Shown here: in pieces, positions 24,189 to 35,157 of the stretch | How positions within the stretch are numbered: the first letter of the stretch is position 1 | Layout of the letters: every line of letters starts with the position of its first letter | NCBI GenBank assembly: GCA_012931725.1 | Contig: WHSA01001334.1 | Span: forward strand, 186,001-250,000 | Source of the DNA: Litsea cubeba | Taxonomy: Eukaryota > Streptophyta > Magnoliopsida > Laurales > Lauraceae | Reading direction: 5' to 3' | DNA: 64,000 bases | Notes under the pieces: model-generated | The model's input: the letters and a program-made list of their open reading frames with translations, nothing else | Database searches by the model: none | Told to the model about the DNA's origin: nothing | Made by a program: the position numbers and the translations under genes

Positions 24189-24196
24189 GGTCCAGG
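24189..24196 (+). repeat. 8-bp target duplication GGTCCAGG (left) of hAT
   Basis: Identical to 27534-27541. Eight bases is the hAT superfamily length. Confidence 0.9.
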
Positions 24197-24783
24197 TAGG
24201 CATGTCGGCACGGCCCGCTAAAATCTTGGCCCGCCCCAGCTAACGGGCCGGCACGGCCCACAGTGGGGCGGGCTGGAGCGGGCCGTGCCGGGTCGGCCCG
24301 CGGGCCAGGCTTGCCTTTTTTTTTTTTTTTATAGACTAATATAAATATATAATTACCGTAAGGCGTAACGTAAGCGTAAGTCCGTAACGACATGGATTTG
24401 AATTTGATTTTCGATCAATAGGCATTAATTTTTCAATAGTTACTTTTCTAAACATTTAAACTTATACAAACATTTGACAAATGATTGAGTGGTTCAAATT
24501 AATTTATAGATATTTACTCACATATTACTTAAGTACTATATATGATTTTTCTTTTTCTTATCAGTATTAAAAATAAAAATTAGAACACAAGCAAGGAGAA
24601 TGACAAAGATATTTAAGTGGTTCGGTCAAACTCGACCTACTCCACTGAGAAGAGAGAACCATTTGGATCTTAACTTCTTGAAGGTTTCTAAATAGGATTA
24701 CCTTCAAAACCTTACAATCTTTTTAGAAAAAAAAAAAAAAGAATGAAAAACTTATAAATTACAATGAAGAAAAAAGTAAAAAA

Positions 24784-26844
24784 TCAGATTTGTAGTCCAC
24801 TAATGTATTCTGCTGGATCAAAATCTTCCATTAATGATGTTAACTCTTGCTTCCTCTTATCTGCCAAGTACCAGTCTCGTAGGCAAACACAACACTCCAC
24901 CGTTTCTTCAGTGAGATTTGTTCTTCTGTCATCTACTACACGTCCACCTGCACTAAAAGCCTGTTCTGATGCTACAGAAGACATAGGAATAGTTAATAGA
25001 TCACGAACCATGGCTGCCAACACTGGATAAATGCTTTCTTGTTGCTTCCACCAGGCTAAAAGGTCAAAAGTGGATGCATCCTGCATCCTAATTACACCTA
25101 CGTCAAGATACGATGATAACTCCGTCACAGTGTTGTTACTTGAGCTTGAGCTGGATGCCATGCCCGTGGACAGGGAAGAATACCACACCTCCCACTCAGG
25201 AACACCTGTATACTGGACTTCTGTATTGCCCATACTAAGCCCAGCTGTACCCATTTGCTCACAATAAAATTGAAAAAGTGCTTGTAATTGTGCCCTTATA
25301 TTTGAAAAATCATTTGAATCTGTATAATTCATATTTTTATTTATTCCATCAATAAAAAACTGTACACCACTTAATTTTAACCTAGGATCAAATACAGCAG
25401 CTAAAGAAAATGTCATTGGAGCCTCTTTCCAATATTTATTAAATTTGACTTCCATGTCTCTAATAGTGCTACCAAGTAAAAAATGATCTCTAAATCTACT
25501 GAATTGTAAAGTAATTTTAAAAAGTTTCATTAAAGCTTCATTAGATGTGGGATAATATATCCCGGAAAAAAATAATGTTGAAGTATAAAAAGGTTCTAAT
25601 AAATCTCTTATATGGGCACATAACTCCCAATGTTCATCACTAATCATTAAATCTTGTGCATGAAAAGCACAAAATTCATTCAAAACAGTTTTTCTAGAAA
25701 GTGCCTTGTTTAACAAATCATACATAGAATTCCATCTATGTTCAACTTCTTTAGGCAGTTTAATAGCTGATACGCCTTGCCTCGCACATATTTGGGCATA
25801 CAATTGTCTTCTTTGTGCGGAGCAAAAAACAAATCTAGCAATGTCTTTAATAGCATCTGTATAACTTGTAATGTGCTTTAAACCAACTTTTGCAATAAGA
25901 TTTAAGATGTGACATACACATCTATTTTGAAAGATAGAACTATCTATCAAAGTTGCAAGTGGCATCTGCATTCTCATTAATTCAATAGCCACTGTATTAT
26001 TACTAGCATTATCTAAAGTTACAGATAAAACTTTTTCCTTAATACTATATTCATCTAGTTTTTCCAAAATTAATGTACTTATCCTAGTTCCATTGTGTGG
26101 CCATTCAGGAGTGCTAAAACTAAATATACGTTTATTCATAATTCATTTTGCATCTATATTATGTGCAGTAATACAAAGATAACTATCACCCCCTTTAGTA
26201 GTCCACATATCTGTGGTTATGGATATTCTACCAGGAGATTCCGCAAAATAGTTTTTTATATTTATTTTCTCTTCCTGCCAGAGTCTAATAGCATCATTTC
26301 TGGCTGTATTTCTTGAAATACTGTGAAATTGTGGTTGACAGTATTGCTGGACCCATTCTTCAAAAAACTCATTTTCAACAAAAGCAAATGGTAATTCGGA
26401 TAAAACAATCATTTTAACAAGACCTTGTCTAGCACTTTGTGCATTATAAGAAAAAAAACCCAAACTGCTACTACTACCACCACCACCAGTAGTAGAAATT
26501 TGGGTTTGTGAACCAGGCCCCCCTGTCCCTGCATTCTCTGGCCTATGCTTTTGTAAACATGTTTTCCTATGTCTTGACAAATGGCCGGTATCCCCTTTTG
26601 ACTGGGCACTATAAATCTTACCACACAATGTGCATTTTGCCTTTTCAACATTCTTTCCATTTTCAAAAACATCATGCCTTGTATATATATCCCAAACTGC
26701 TGAAGTTCTACTCCTCTTGTTTGGTTTATGGGAACTCTGAGGAAAGGGGGGTGGTAAATCACCTACTTGATCTTGTAATTCAATAAAATCTTCTTCTACC
26801 TCTAAATTAACGGATGAAGCTTCTGTGGGAAATCTTCTAGCCAT
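24784..26844 (-). pseudogene. hAT transposase with a single nonsense codon
   Basis: One continuous minus-strand frame of 687 codons is broken only by TGA at codon 234 (26143-26145), where Trp is expected (TGG to TGA). Order: acidic N-terminus; BED-type zinc finger (Cys71, Cys74, His88, His92); RNase-H-like catalytic core with Asp212 in SITTDMW and a second Asp near 278 in SVTLDNASNN; the CVCHILNL block; and the hAT C-terminal dimerisation domain at about 620-665 (SSVASEQAFSAGGRVV, then NLTEETVECC). It resembles the RICESLEEPER-type clade. As it stands, only a 233-residue N-terminal DNA-binding protein, or a reinitiated product from Met236, could be made. A domesticated gene is unlikely given the intact TIRs and duplication. 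Confidence 0.92.
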
Positions 26845-27295
26845 ATTTCAAAAGAATAAATTTATAAATGATAATAGTAATATGCTAATAGCCTTCTTTT
26901 GTGATAATTTATTATAAGAAAGGGGAGAAAATGAGAGTTAATATAATATAATATAAACTTATACATATGGAATCTCAAATCTAACTATTATAAATACCTC
27001 TAAATCTTTGAAGGCCCCTTTAATCTTGTCTCTTGATGACTTGATCTTTGGTCCTCCAAAAACTTCTTAGAGAGTGAAAGAGTTGAATGCTTTGAGAGAG
27101 AGTTAGAGAATGAGAGAGTTGTGTAAATTGGTGAGAATGAGAAATGTGTAATTGGTGAGGAATGAGAATGGGAGGGTTAAGATATTTATAGACTTAGTAT
27201 AATGAAAAATGACACAAAATACCCCTTATATGACCGTTTTATAGCTGTTGGGGGGGGGGGTAAAATGGTATTTTTATAAAAAAAAATGGTTGTTG

Positions 27296-27520
27296 GGCGT
27301 GCTGGCGGGCTGGCGGGCCTATACAGGCGGGCCTGGCGGGCTGCAAGGGCTGGCCCACTAGGCCGGCGGGCCTGGCGGGCCGTGCCAAACGGGCCAGCGG
27401 GCCGTGCGCAGCTCGGCCCAGCACGGCCCGCGTCATGGGCCGTGCCCAGTGGGCCGTGCCGTTGACCGGGCCGTGCCGTGCCACGGCCCGTTGACTGGCG
27501 GGCCGGGCCGGCACGGCCCA
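27296..27520. repeat. GC-rich subterminal repeat zone of hAT (right)
   Basis: Dense GGCGGGCC, GGGCCGTGCC and GGCACGGCCC words in both orientations. It mirrors the zone at 24208-24312. Confidence 0.85.
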
Positions 27521-27533
27521 CTTGACATCTCTA

Positions 27534-27541
27534 GGTCCAGG
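27534..27541 (+). repeat. 8-bp target duplication GGTCCAGG (right) of hAT
   Basis: Matches 24189-24196 exactly. Confidence 0.9.
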
Positions 27542-28063
27542 GCCTCCGAACTGGAGGGGCTCTGCAACGCTTTGGTCTGACCAACCAAAGCGTATTGTAG
27601 AGCTCAATGAAATTCAGGATCCCTCAGAACCTCCAAGCAGCGGACCGGAGTCTTCGAGCCTGTAGCCTGAAGAGTCGGCGAAGATCAGAGCCTCCCATCC
27701 TATATTCCTTTTTCTGTTTTCAGAGGACTGCGAGCCTCCTTTCTGTACTTTGTTTTCTTTTCTGTAACCCTTGTAATGAAGTAATTACAATGAATAAAAA
27801 GGAAGAGTTTTGTGATCACTCAATCTGTGTACAGTGTTTTTGTATTCTTTTTTACTTTCCTTGCACTGTTTTGGAACACTTGTATTTTTGTGCTGCCTTT
27901 CTGCACTTCAGCGCTTGCACTGCTCTTCCCTTCTTAAAAACTGACCTTGGCCGAAATGGGCTAGCGTTGGCCGAGACGAACTGCCTTGCGCCGAGGTGCA
28001 CCAAGAATCCCGCTGGTCTCGGCCATGTGAGCATAAGTTCGGAAATGGTCTCGAGGGGTGTAT
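27542..28063. other. Tat accessory region, continuation after hAT
   Basis: Non-coding or decayed. A polyadenylation-like TGAATAAAAAG occurs near 27791 on the plus strand. This could end the plus-strand unit that begins near 23728. Confidence 0.35.
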
Positions 28064-28375
28064 AAACCCGGAACTTTAGGAAACGACTGAGTGTTCGAAC
28101 TCGAAGCCTTTTCCAGGGCGGTAGACCCGGAGCTTTAGGAAACGACTGAGTGTATGAACTCGAAGCCTTTTCCAGGGCGGTAGACCCGGAGCTTTAGGAA
28201 ACGACTGAGTGTATGAACTCGAAGCCTTTTCCAGGGCGGTAGACCCGGAGCTTTAGGAAACAACTGAGTGTATGAACTCGAAGCCTTTTTCAGGGCGGTA
28301 GACCCGGAGCTTTAGGAAATGACTGAGTGTATGAACTCGAAGCCTTTTCCAGGGCGGTAGACCCAGAGCTGCCGG
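28064..28375. repeat. 59-bp tandem repeat of the Tat element
   Basis: Five near-identical units, each containing GACCCGGAGCTTTAGGAAAC and TGAACTCGAAGCC. The first and last units are slightly divergent. It lies just 3' of pol on the minus strand, where Tat elements commonly carry tandem repeats. Confidence 0.9.
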
Positions 28376-28450
28376 AGTCGATCAAAGAGAGATGACAGAT
28401 TGATGACAGGGCGAAAGCTACTTTCATTGATTCTGAGATTCATTACATTT

Positions 28451-30709
28451 TTAGAAATAGAACTTCTTTAAGTGGGATGCATTCCACGGCCTCGGCAGTG
28501 GCTTGCCCTCTAAGTCTTCGAGCTTGTAGGCTGATCTTCCTGCCAGTGAGACTACCCTGAACGGGCCATGCCAGTTCAGGGCCAGCTTCCCTTCGTTTGG
28601 TTCTTTGTCGGCTGGCAGGGTCTTTTTTAGAACCAGCTCTCCCACGGAGAAGCTTCTTTCTCTGACATTTTGATTGTACGCCCTGGCCAGCCGCTGCTGA
28701 TAGTCGGTCAGTCGCAGGGCTGCTGCTTCTCGTCGTTCGTCTGCCAGCTCCAGCTCCATTGCCAGGTTTGTCTTATTTCGGCCTTGGTCGACCAGCTCTG
28801 TCCTCAGGGTGGGTAGGCCGATTTCTAAAGGAATGACCGCCTCCATCCCGTAGGCCAGAGAGAAAGGTGTCGCCGAGGTGGAACGTCTTGGAGTCGTTCT
28901 GTATGCCCATAACACGCTCGGAAGCTCCTCTACCCATCTTCCCTTTGCCTTGTCCAGTCGCTTCTTCAGGCCGTCCAGGATCACTTTGTTAGAAATTTCG
29001 GCCTGGCCATTGCTCTGTGGATATGCCGGAGTGGAGTAATGGTTTCTGATGCCGTGTTCTTGGCAGAAGTCTTTGAAGGACTTGGAGTCGAACTGAGTCC
29101 CGTTGTCCGAAATCAGGGTCCTGGGGATGCCGAACCTCGTCAGGATGTTTTTCCAAACGAAGTTCCTGGAATCCCTGTCCGTGATGGAGGACAACGGCTC
29201 AGCTTCTATCCATTTTGTGAAGTAATCCGTGGCGACTATCAGCCATCTCTTGTTCCCTGGAGCTCGGTGGAGAGGCCCCACAATGTCCAGGCCCCATTGA
29301 GCGAAGGGCCATGGACTAGAGAGGGGACTCAGATCTTGCGCTGGCTGATGGAGAGAGTGGGAGAACTTCTGGCACTTTTCGCATTTCCTGGCGTACACCT
29401 GCGCGTCCTTCTGCATGTAGGGCCACCAATAACCCTGGCTTATAGCCCTACAGGCTAGTGATCGACCTCTAATGTGACTGCCGCAGATTCCTTCGTGGAT
29501 CTCATACAGGAAGTTGTCCACCTTGCTCGGGTGGACGTATTGGATGTATGGACCTGTGAAGGATTTCCTGTAGAGTTTGCCTTCGGAAGAGAGCCAAAAT
29601 CGAGCTGCCTTGAGTCTGATTCGGTGGGCTTCAGTCTTGTCCTCGGGGAGCTGATCGTCCTTTAAGTAAGCGGTGATTGGGTCCATCCAGCTCGGGCCAA
29701 GATCAGCACAGAGGATTAGCCAAGATGAGTGGAACTCTAGGCTTGATCTTGATATCGACCCAACCTCGACGGTCCTCTTCTTTCCGGCTTCGACAGCGGA
29801 GGCTAGGCTGGCAAGCGCGTCAGCGTGCGTGTTGGTATCTCGGGATACCCGTCTGACCTCGGCTTTCTGGAAATGAGACAGCAGTTTTTTCGCAAGGGCT
29901 AAGTAGGCCGCCATCCTGTCGTCCCTGGCCTGGTAGTCTCCAGCGAGCTGACTAGTTACCAGTTGTGAATCGCTGAAGATCACCAGGTGCTGGGCTCCGA
30001 GGATTTGGGCGCTGTTCAACCCTGCTATCAATGCTTCATACTCTGCCTCATTGTTTGTTGCTTTGAAGTCCAAGGTGAAAGCCTGCTCTATGACCAGACC
30101 CTCTGGCGATTGGAGGACTATGCCGGAGCCAGCTCTCTTGGAGGTGGACGATCCGTCGACAAAGATCTTCCATGCCGAGGCGGGAGACTGTTCGACCTCG
30201 GTCACTTCTAGCTCGTGCCCTATGCCCCCCAGTTCCGTGCCGAGCTGTGGCGGAGCCGAGTTGGGCAAGACGAATTCGACGATGAAGTCCGCCAGAATCT
30301 GGGCTTTGATCGCAGTTCGGGGACGGTACTGTATGTCATACTGCCCCAGTTCGATTGCCCACTTTGATATTCGCCCTGAAAAGTCAGCCTTCTGGAATAT
30401 AGAACGGAGTGGATGCTCCGTGATCACCACAATAGAGTGGGACTGAAAATAATGGGAGAGCTTGCGGGAGGCACTAACGAGAGCCAACGCGAGCTTCTCC
30501 AATAGAAGTACCTGGTCTCGGCATCGAGCAGGGTCTTGCTCGTGTAATAAATTGGTTTTTGAACTCCCTCGTCCTCCCTGATGAGGACGGAGCTCACTGC
30601 GTGATCCGAGACCGCAAGATATAAATACAAAACCTCCCCCCGAGTCGGGGTGGAGAGTAAGGGTGGTGACGACAAATAGGTTTTGAGTGCGGCCAATGCC
30701 TGGTCGCAC
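28451..30709 (-). pseudogene. Tat pol, part 2: RNase H and integrase
   Basis: Minus-strand frame of 752 codons, in a different frame from part 1. It begins in the RT-associated RNase H (LALALVSASRKLSHYFQSH). It continues with a second RNase H of the KIFVDGSSTSKRAGSGIVLQ type with the TNNEAEYEALIAGL block and SDSQLV, a duplication known in Tat elements. Integrase follows: His-His-Cys-Cys finger (HEGICGSH ... CEKCQKF), then catalytic Asp in WGLDIVGP, Asp in ISDNGTQFD and Glu in NGQAEISN. The C-terminal stretch GPFRVVSLAGRSAYKLEDL ends at ASHLKKFYF. All catalytic residues are present. The one-base frame change that separates it from part 1 lies near 30500-30508. Confidence 0.92.
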
Positions 30710-32886
30710 TCAGGAGTCCATTGGAATTTTAAATTTTTCCTCAGAAGCTGAAAGAAAGGCCTACACTTATCTGATGAGCGGCTAATGAAGCGATTGAGTG
30801 CTGCAGCCATTCCTGTGAGCTTCTGGACTTCTTTCGTGGTAGAGGGGCTTAGGATGCCCTGAATCGCGGTAATCTGGTCTGGATTGGCCTCTATCCCCCT
30901 CCGCGTTACCAAGCTGCCGAGGAACTTACCAGAAGCTACGCCAAAGGCGCACTTGGAAGCGTTGAGCTTGAGCTTGAACGCGCGAAGGATGCCGAAGACT
31001 TGGCCGAGATCCGCCAGGTGGTCGCCAGAGTGCACTGACTTGACGACCATGTCGTCGATATACACTTCCACCGTTCGGCCGAGCTGAGTCCGGAACATCT
31101 TTGTCACGAGGCGCTGATACGTTGGCCCCGCGTTCTTTAGCTCAAAGGGCATCACCTTGTAGCAGTAAGTGCCGCGGGGGGTTATGAATGACGTTTTCTC
31201 CTCGTCAGGCTCGTGCAGTGGAATCTGGTGGTAGCCTCTGTAGGCGTCGAGGAAGCTCATTCGGTCATGGCCAGCTGTGGCGTCGATCATTTGATCAATC
31301 TTTGGGAGGGGGAAACTATCTTTAGGGCAGGCCCTGTTTAAGTCTGTGAAGTCCACGCACACCCTCCATTTACCAGTTTTCTTTTTAACCACCACCGTAT
31401 TAGCCAGCCAGACCGGGTACTGGATTTCCCGGATGGCTCCTGCCTTCAGTAGTTTGTCGACCTCTTCGACGACCGCGTCTGTCTGTTGCAGCCCTGTCCT
31501 TCGGGCCCTCTGTACTACTGGCTTGTGGCTGGGGTCCACATTTAGCTTGTGGCACATGACCTCGGGGTCGACCCCAGGCATTTCACTTGGGCTCCAAGCG
31601 AAGACATCGACGTTCTGCATCAGGAACCTTGAGAGTTCGGCTCTGTCCTCGTCTAGCAGCTGAGTGCCGATCAGGAAGAACCTATCTGGGTCCGCCGAGT
31701 CTAGCCTGACCTTGGCCAGGTCCTCGATGCTTTTCTTCTCGGGATCTCGCCCGATTTCATCTAGCCCTTTCTCGAACTCGGCGAGGTTGACGCGCTCTGG
31801 CTCTTTCTCTGCCGGGACCGCGGCCAGCATGCACTGCCTAGCTTGCTGCTGATCTCCCTCCACTGTGACCACTTCCATCTTGCACTCCTTGCTTTCGAGT
31901 ACGAACTTCAGCTTCTGGTGGAGGGAAGAAGGGACCGCTTCCAATTTGTGGAGCCACGTTCTGCCCAAGATGACGTTGTAGGGAGAAAGGGAGTCCACGA
32001 CCAGGAAGTCGGCCAGCACGGAGGCTCCGCCCACCCGGGTTTCCAGAGTGATCTTACCCTTGGGATAGACTGGCTTGACGGACAACCCTAGCAAGGGTGC
32101 ACGGACCTCCGTGAGGTCCGCTTCCGAGAGGTTCATTTTTTTGAAGCAATCGTAGTAGAGGACCTCGGAAGAGCTGCCGGAGTCGACGAGGATCCTCTTC
32201 ACGGTAAAGTCCCTGAGCTTCATGGTGAGGAGCAGGGGGTCGTTGTGGGGAAGCTGGATTCCCTCTAGATCTTTATCTGAGAATGAGATCGCAGGTCGGT
32301 CGCGGCGAGCTCTTTTGGATGCCGGTCCGAGCTTGGCTTTCATCACCTCCTTCCCGTGCGATGCCCGCCTGGCCTCAGCACGGGCCTGCGAACCTCCGCG
32401 AGACGAGGGAGAGGGAGCTGAGGATGCCAGGTGGATCACATTAATGATCTTTTCGGAATCCTCGCTGTCTGGATCCCGAGCCGCGCTCTGGTGAACTCGG
32501 CCCTCGCTGCCGCCGGCATCTTCTGCCTTGACGAACTCTGGAATGTGGCCTTCGCCGGCTAGCTTCTCCAGGTACCACTTCAGAGACTTGCACTCCTCGG
32601 TCTTGTGCCCGTTACCTTTGTGGTAGGAGCAGTAGAGCTTGCTTCGGCTGCCGGAGGTGGGCTCATTCCTCAAGGGCGGAGGCCACTTGAAGAACGGCTT
32701 GGTCTTTATCTTGGTCAGGATCTGGTATATCAGCTCCTTGAAGACGACATTGACGCCCTGACTGGCGTTGGTGGGAGGTCTTGGCCTCCAGGTGCCCCCA
32801 GATCTGGACGACGTAGGCGTAGGCTTCGCCGAATTAGCGGCTCAGGCCTGCTTGTGCTCCTGCTTCTGGAAGGGCTTCCCGCCTCT
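30500..32886 (-). pseudogene. Tat pol, part 1: zinc knuckle, protease, reverse transcriptase
   Basis: In the same frame as gag. A CCHC-like motif (CSYHKGNGHKTEEC) is followed by the aspartic protease active site ILVDSGSSSEVLYY (Asp-Ser-Gly near 32170-32187). Reverse transcriptase has VCVDFTDLNRACPKD, FLDAYRGYHQI and the catalytic YIDD at 31051-31062. The frame then runs into RNase H (AETRYFYW) and is lost to a one-base change near 30500-30508, continuing in part 2. In-frame TAG (32887-32889) and TGA (32842-32844) separate it from gag. Confidence 0.92.
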
Positions 32887-34204
32887 CTACCGAGGCTGGC
32901 TGCTCTTCTGCTCGGGTTCCGGTCTTTCGTCCTCTCCCCGGGCCTGGATTTCATCTTCCTCCCGGGCGACAAAGCGCTTTATCCGGGACATTAACGCCGG
33001 CATGGATTCTGGGGGGTCTCCAACCAAGTCCTTACGGAGGTCGTGGCCGGGGATCAGGGCATGTTGGAAGGCAAAGATTGCTATTTCCTCCCTGGAGCCT
33101 TCGACCTGGCTGTAAACCGCCCAGAATCGTTGGGCGAACTTGGCGAGGCTCTCGCCCTGCTTCATCCTCAGGGCGAGAAGGTCCCCCTCTGTCTTGGGGA
33201 CGGCGCTGTAAGCTTGGAACTTCTTTAAGAAGGAGAGCTGGAGCTCCTTCCAACTCGAAACTGACCTCTCTGGGAGGGCGCAGAACCACTTCAGAGGGAG
33301 GTCACCCAAACTGGAGGAGAAGATTTTGCAGTTGAGGTGGCCCTCGTTTCCCCAGATGGACATCTTCTGGGAGAAGTGTCGGAGGTGAGCGGATGGGTCG
33401 GGCAGTCCGTCGTAAGGGACGAACCGCGGGACAGAAAACTTCTTGGGCAAAGGAGTCCGCTCGATGTCTCTAGTGAAGGGTGAGGCCCCCAGATCGGTAT
33501 GGCTACAGATTTGTTTCTGGTCCCGCGCGTCCAGGTTGTGCTGAAGAGCCAACCTGACTTGTTTGTCGAATCGCTCCTGCTCGTCGTCCCTCTCCGGTGT
33601 CCGCGCTCTTGGCCTTCGCTTGGAGTGGTTCGGGCTGTGATGACTATAGGTTCGGCCATCGCGGCTATGATGACTTCGGCTGTTGCTTAAGCCTTCATCA
33701 TGGATCTGGCTTCGCTTATGGTCCAGATGGTTTCTCAGATCCTCACGAGGAGGCTGGGCTGCCCTGCTCGGGGCGTCCCTCTTCTTTCCCTGAGGATCAG
33801 AGACCTGCCTCAACGAGGCAGTTTGCGCTGCTCTCAATTGCTGCTGGAGCTCACGGATTAACCGCTCCTGCTTCTGGAGGAGAGCATTTTGAGCTGCGAC
33901 ATCTCCTCCAGAGGCAGGAGGTAATGTGGCGCGTCTCTTCTACGGCCACGGCTTTATCTTTGCGAGGACGCTCATGCCGACGCTCGTCGCGTCGGGGTGG
34001 CGTGACTTCGTCTACTGAGAGCGAGGCCTCGAGTCCCTCTTGGAGGGGGACCTCGACGTAGAGCTGCGAGCCTAAGCGGCCCTTGCCTGCAGATGTGCCA
34101 TGCACCGTTCGGGACCGCCCTTGAGGAGGGGCGTCCGTCGACGGTGCTGGCTGCTCGAGCATTGGTCTCGAGGATTCTCTGCCCTTCCTAGCTTTCGGAG
34201 GCAT
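32887..34204 (-). pseudogene. Tat gag
   Basis: It starts at MPPKARKGRESSRPMLEQP (34204), 47 bases after the primer site. A frame change near 33925 shifts the reading to the 33837-32887 frame, which contains a heptad-like ELQQQLRAAQ stretch and a charged region. The capsid domain follows: FVPYDGLPDPSAHLRHF, LKWFCALPERSVSSWKEL and GDLLALRMKQGESLAKFAQR. This order is that of the retrotransposon gag family. It ends at TAG 32887-32889. The reading frame then continues, through one more stop, into the protease region, so gag-pol was one ORF. Confidence 0.88.
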
Positions 34205-34250
34205 GATTTCTGGGAGATTGAGGAGGTTGGGAAGGTTGGGATATTACTTT

Positions 34251-34266
34251 CCCACAGACGGCGCCA
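34251..34266 (-). other. Primer binding site of the Tat element
   Basis: On the minus strand TGGCGCCGTCTGTGGG starts two bases after the LTR ends in CCTACA. It is a TGGCGCC-type site usual in Tat and Athila elements. Confidence 0.85.
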
Positions 34267-34268
34267 AT

Positions 34269-35157
34269 TGTAGGTGCAGAAAATAATGACCCACAATAAC
34301 TGGGGTGCCTTAGAGGACTTATCCAAGGTGATGAAGATTAGGTACCGTCCGAAAGCCTGAAAGAGAAGAGCAAACGGTCAGAGGACCCTGGCCTGGACGG
34401 CGCAAGGCTCTCCGATGCCAAAGTCAGTGAACGGACTGGAACAATGGAAGGAGAGGAAGAAGAGAGGCAGAGTAACGGCTCTTTTGGGTTGGATTGTGCG
34501 TACCTTACTTGTGGAATGAGGCTCTATTTATAGAGGCTTGGGTCGTATCTTTAGATGATATCTTGGTGTGGGTCCCATGATTCGACTGGGAAGTCATGAT
34601 CAGCCCACAAGGTAATAAATGCGGTTCATTCCAGCCCACTTTGCATTTAATGCCAGTCGGATCAGCCCACATCGCATTAAATGTGCGTCATGTTGGGCCA
34701 GATCGTGTTGGACGCCTTTGGCGGTAGGGGTACCATCGGATCCGCCCTCAGGCCTTGCCCTGATGTGGCTTCAGCCGCTGGATGCCGCCCTGTCAGGGAT
34801 CTGGCAAAGATTGTGAACGGCTGGATGTCGCATCTGTCTCACTAGCTTGCGCCCCTATTCCTTCACGTGCCTGATGACGTGGGGGACGAGGGGCGCGAGT
34901 GGAGATTCTTTCCTGCTTCGGCTTTCGTCCCTGTTCCTTCGGCCGAGATGGAGCTTTCTACCGAGGTGGGCACATGGGGTAGCCGAGCTCGGCACCAGCG
35001 GCCCGGACCTGCTTGACTTCGGCCGGGGCCCCTGTCCTGGTAGCCGGGGTGAGTCTGGTGCCACGTGGGCGGCACACGGATGGCACGTGAGAATGCTTAG
35101 TTTCATCTGATGGCTATGATTAGCGTAATCCTGGAGCTCTTTAAATCTCCCCACACA
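34269..35157 (-). repeat. 5' LTR of the Tat element (right copy)
   Basis: 889 bp, TGTAGGTGCAG ... CCCCACACA on the plus strand. It is nearly identical to 19486-20375. A TCTATTTATAGAGG motif at about 34523 could be the TATA-type core. Confidence 0.9.

Larger units (their letters stand above)
24197..27533 (-). mobile_element. hAT-superfamily DNA transposon
   Basis: 3337 bp, flanked by the perfect 8-bp duplication GGTCCAGG. Short terminal inverted repeats are TAGGCATGTC on the left and, reversed, TAGAGATGTC on the right. The two subterminal zones (about 24208-24312 and 27296-27520) are extremely GC-rich and packed with GGCACGGCCCG / CGGGCCGTGCC words in both orientations, whereas the interior is AT-rich. 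Dense short subterminal motifs are the usual transposase-binding sites of hAT elements. It carries one long transposase gene on the minus strand. It lies inside the Tat retrotransposon and so is younger than it. Confidence 0.93.

Noticed and set aside
28064..28375. CRISPR-like array of 59-bp units
   Set aside because: Units are contiguous with no unique spacers, and the locus is a plant retrotransposon.
32605..34061. Plus-strand frames over gag and protease
   Set aside because: Shadows of the minus-strand gag-pol, with the typical GC-rich antisense composition.
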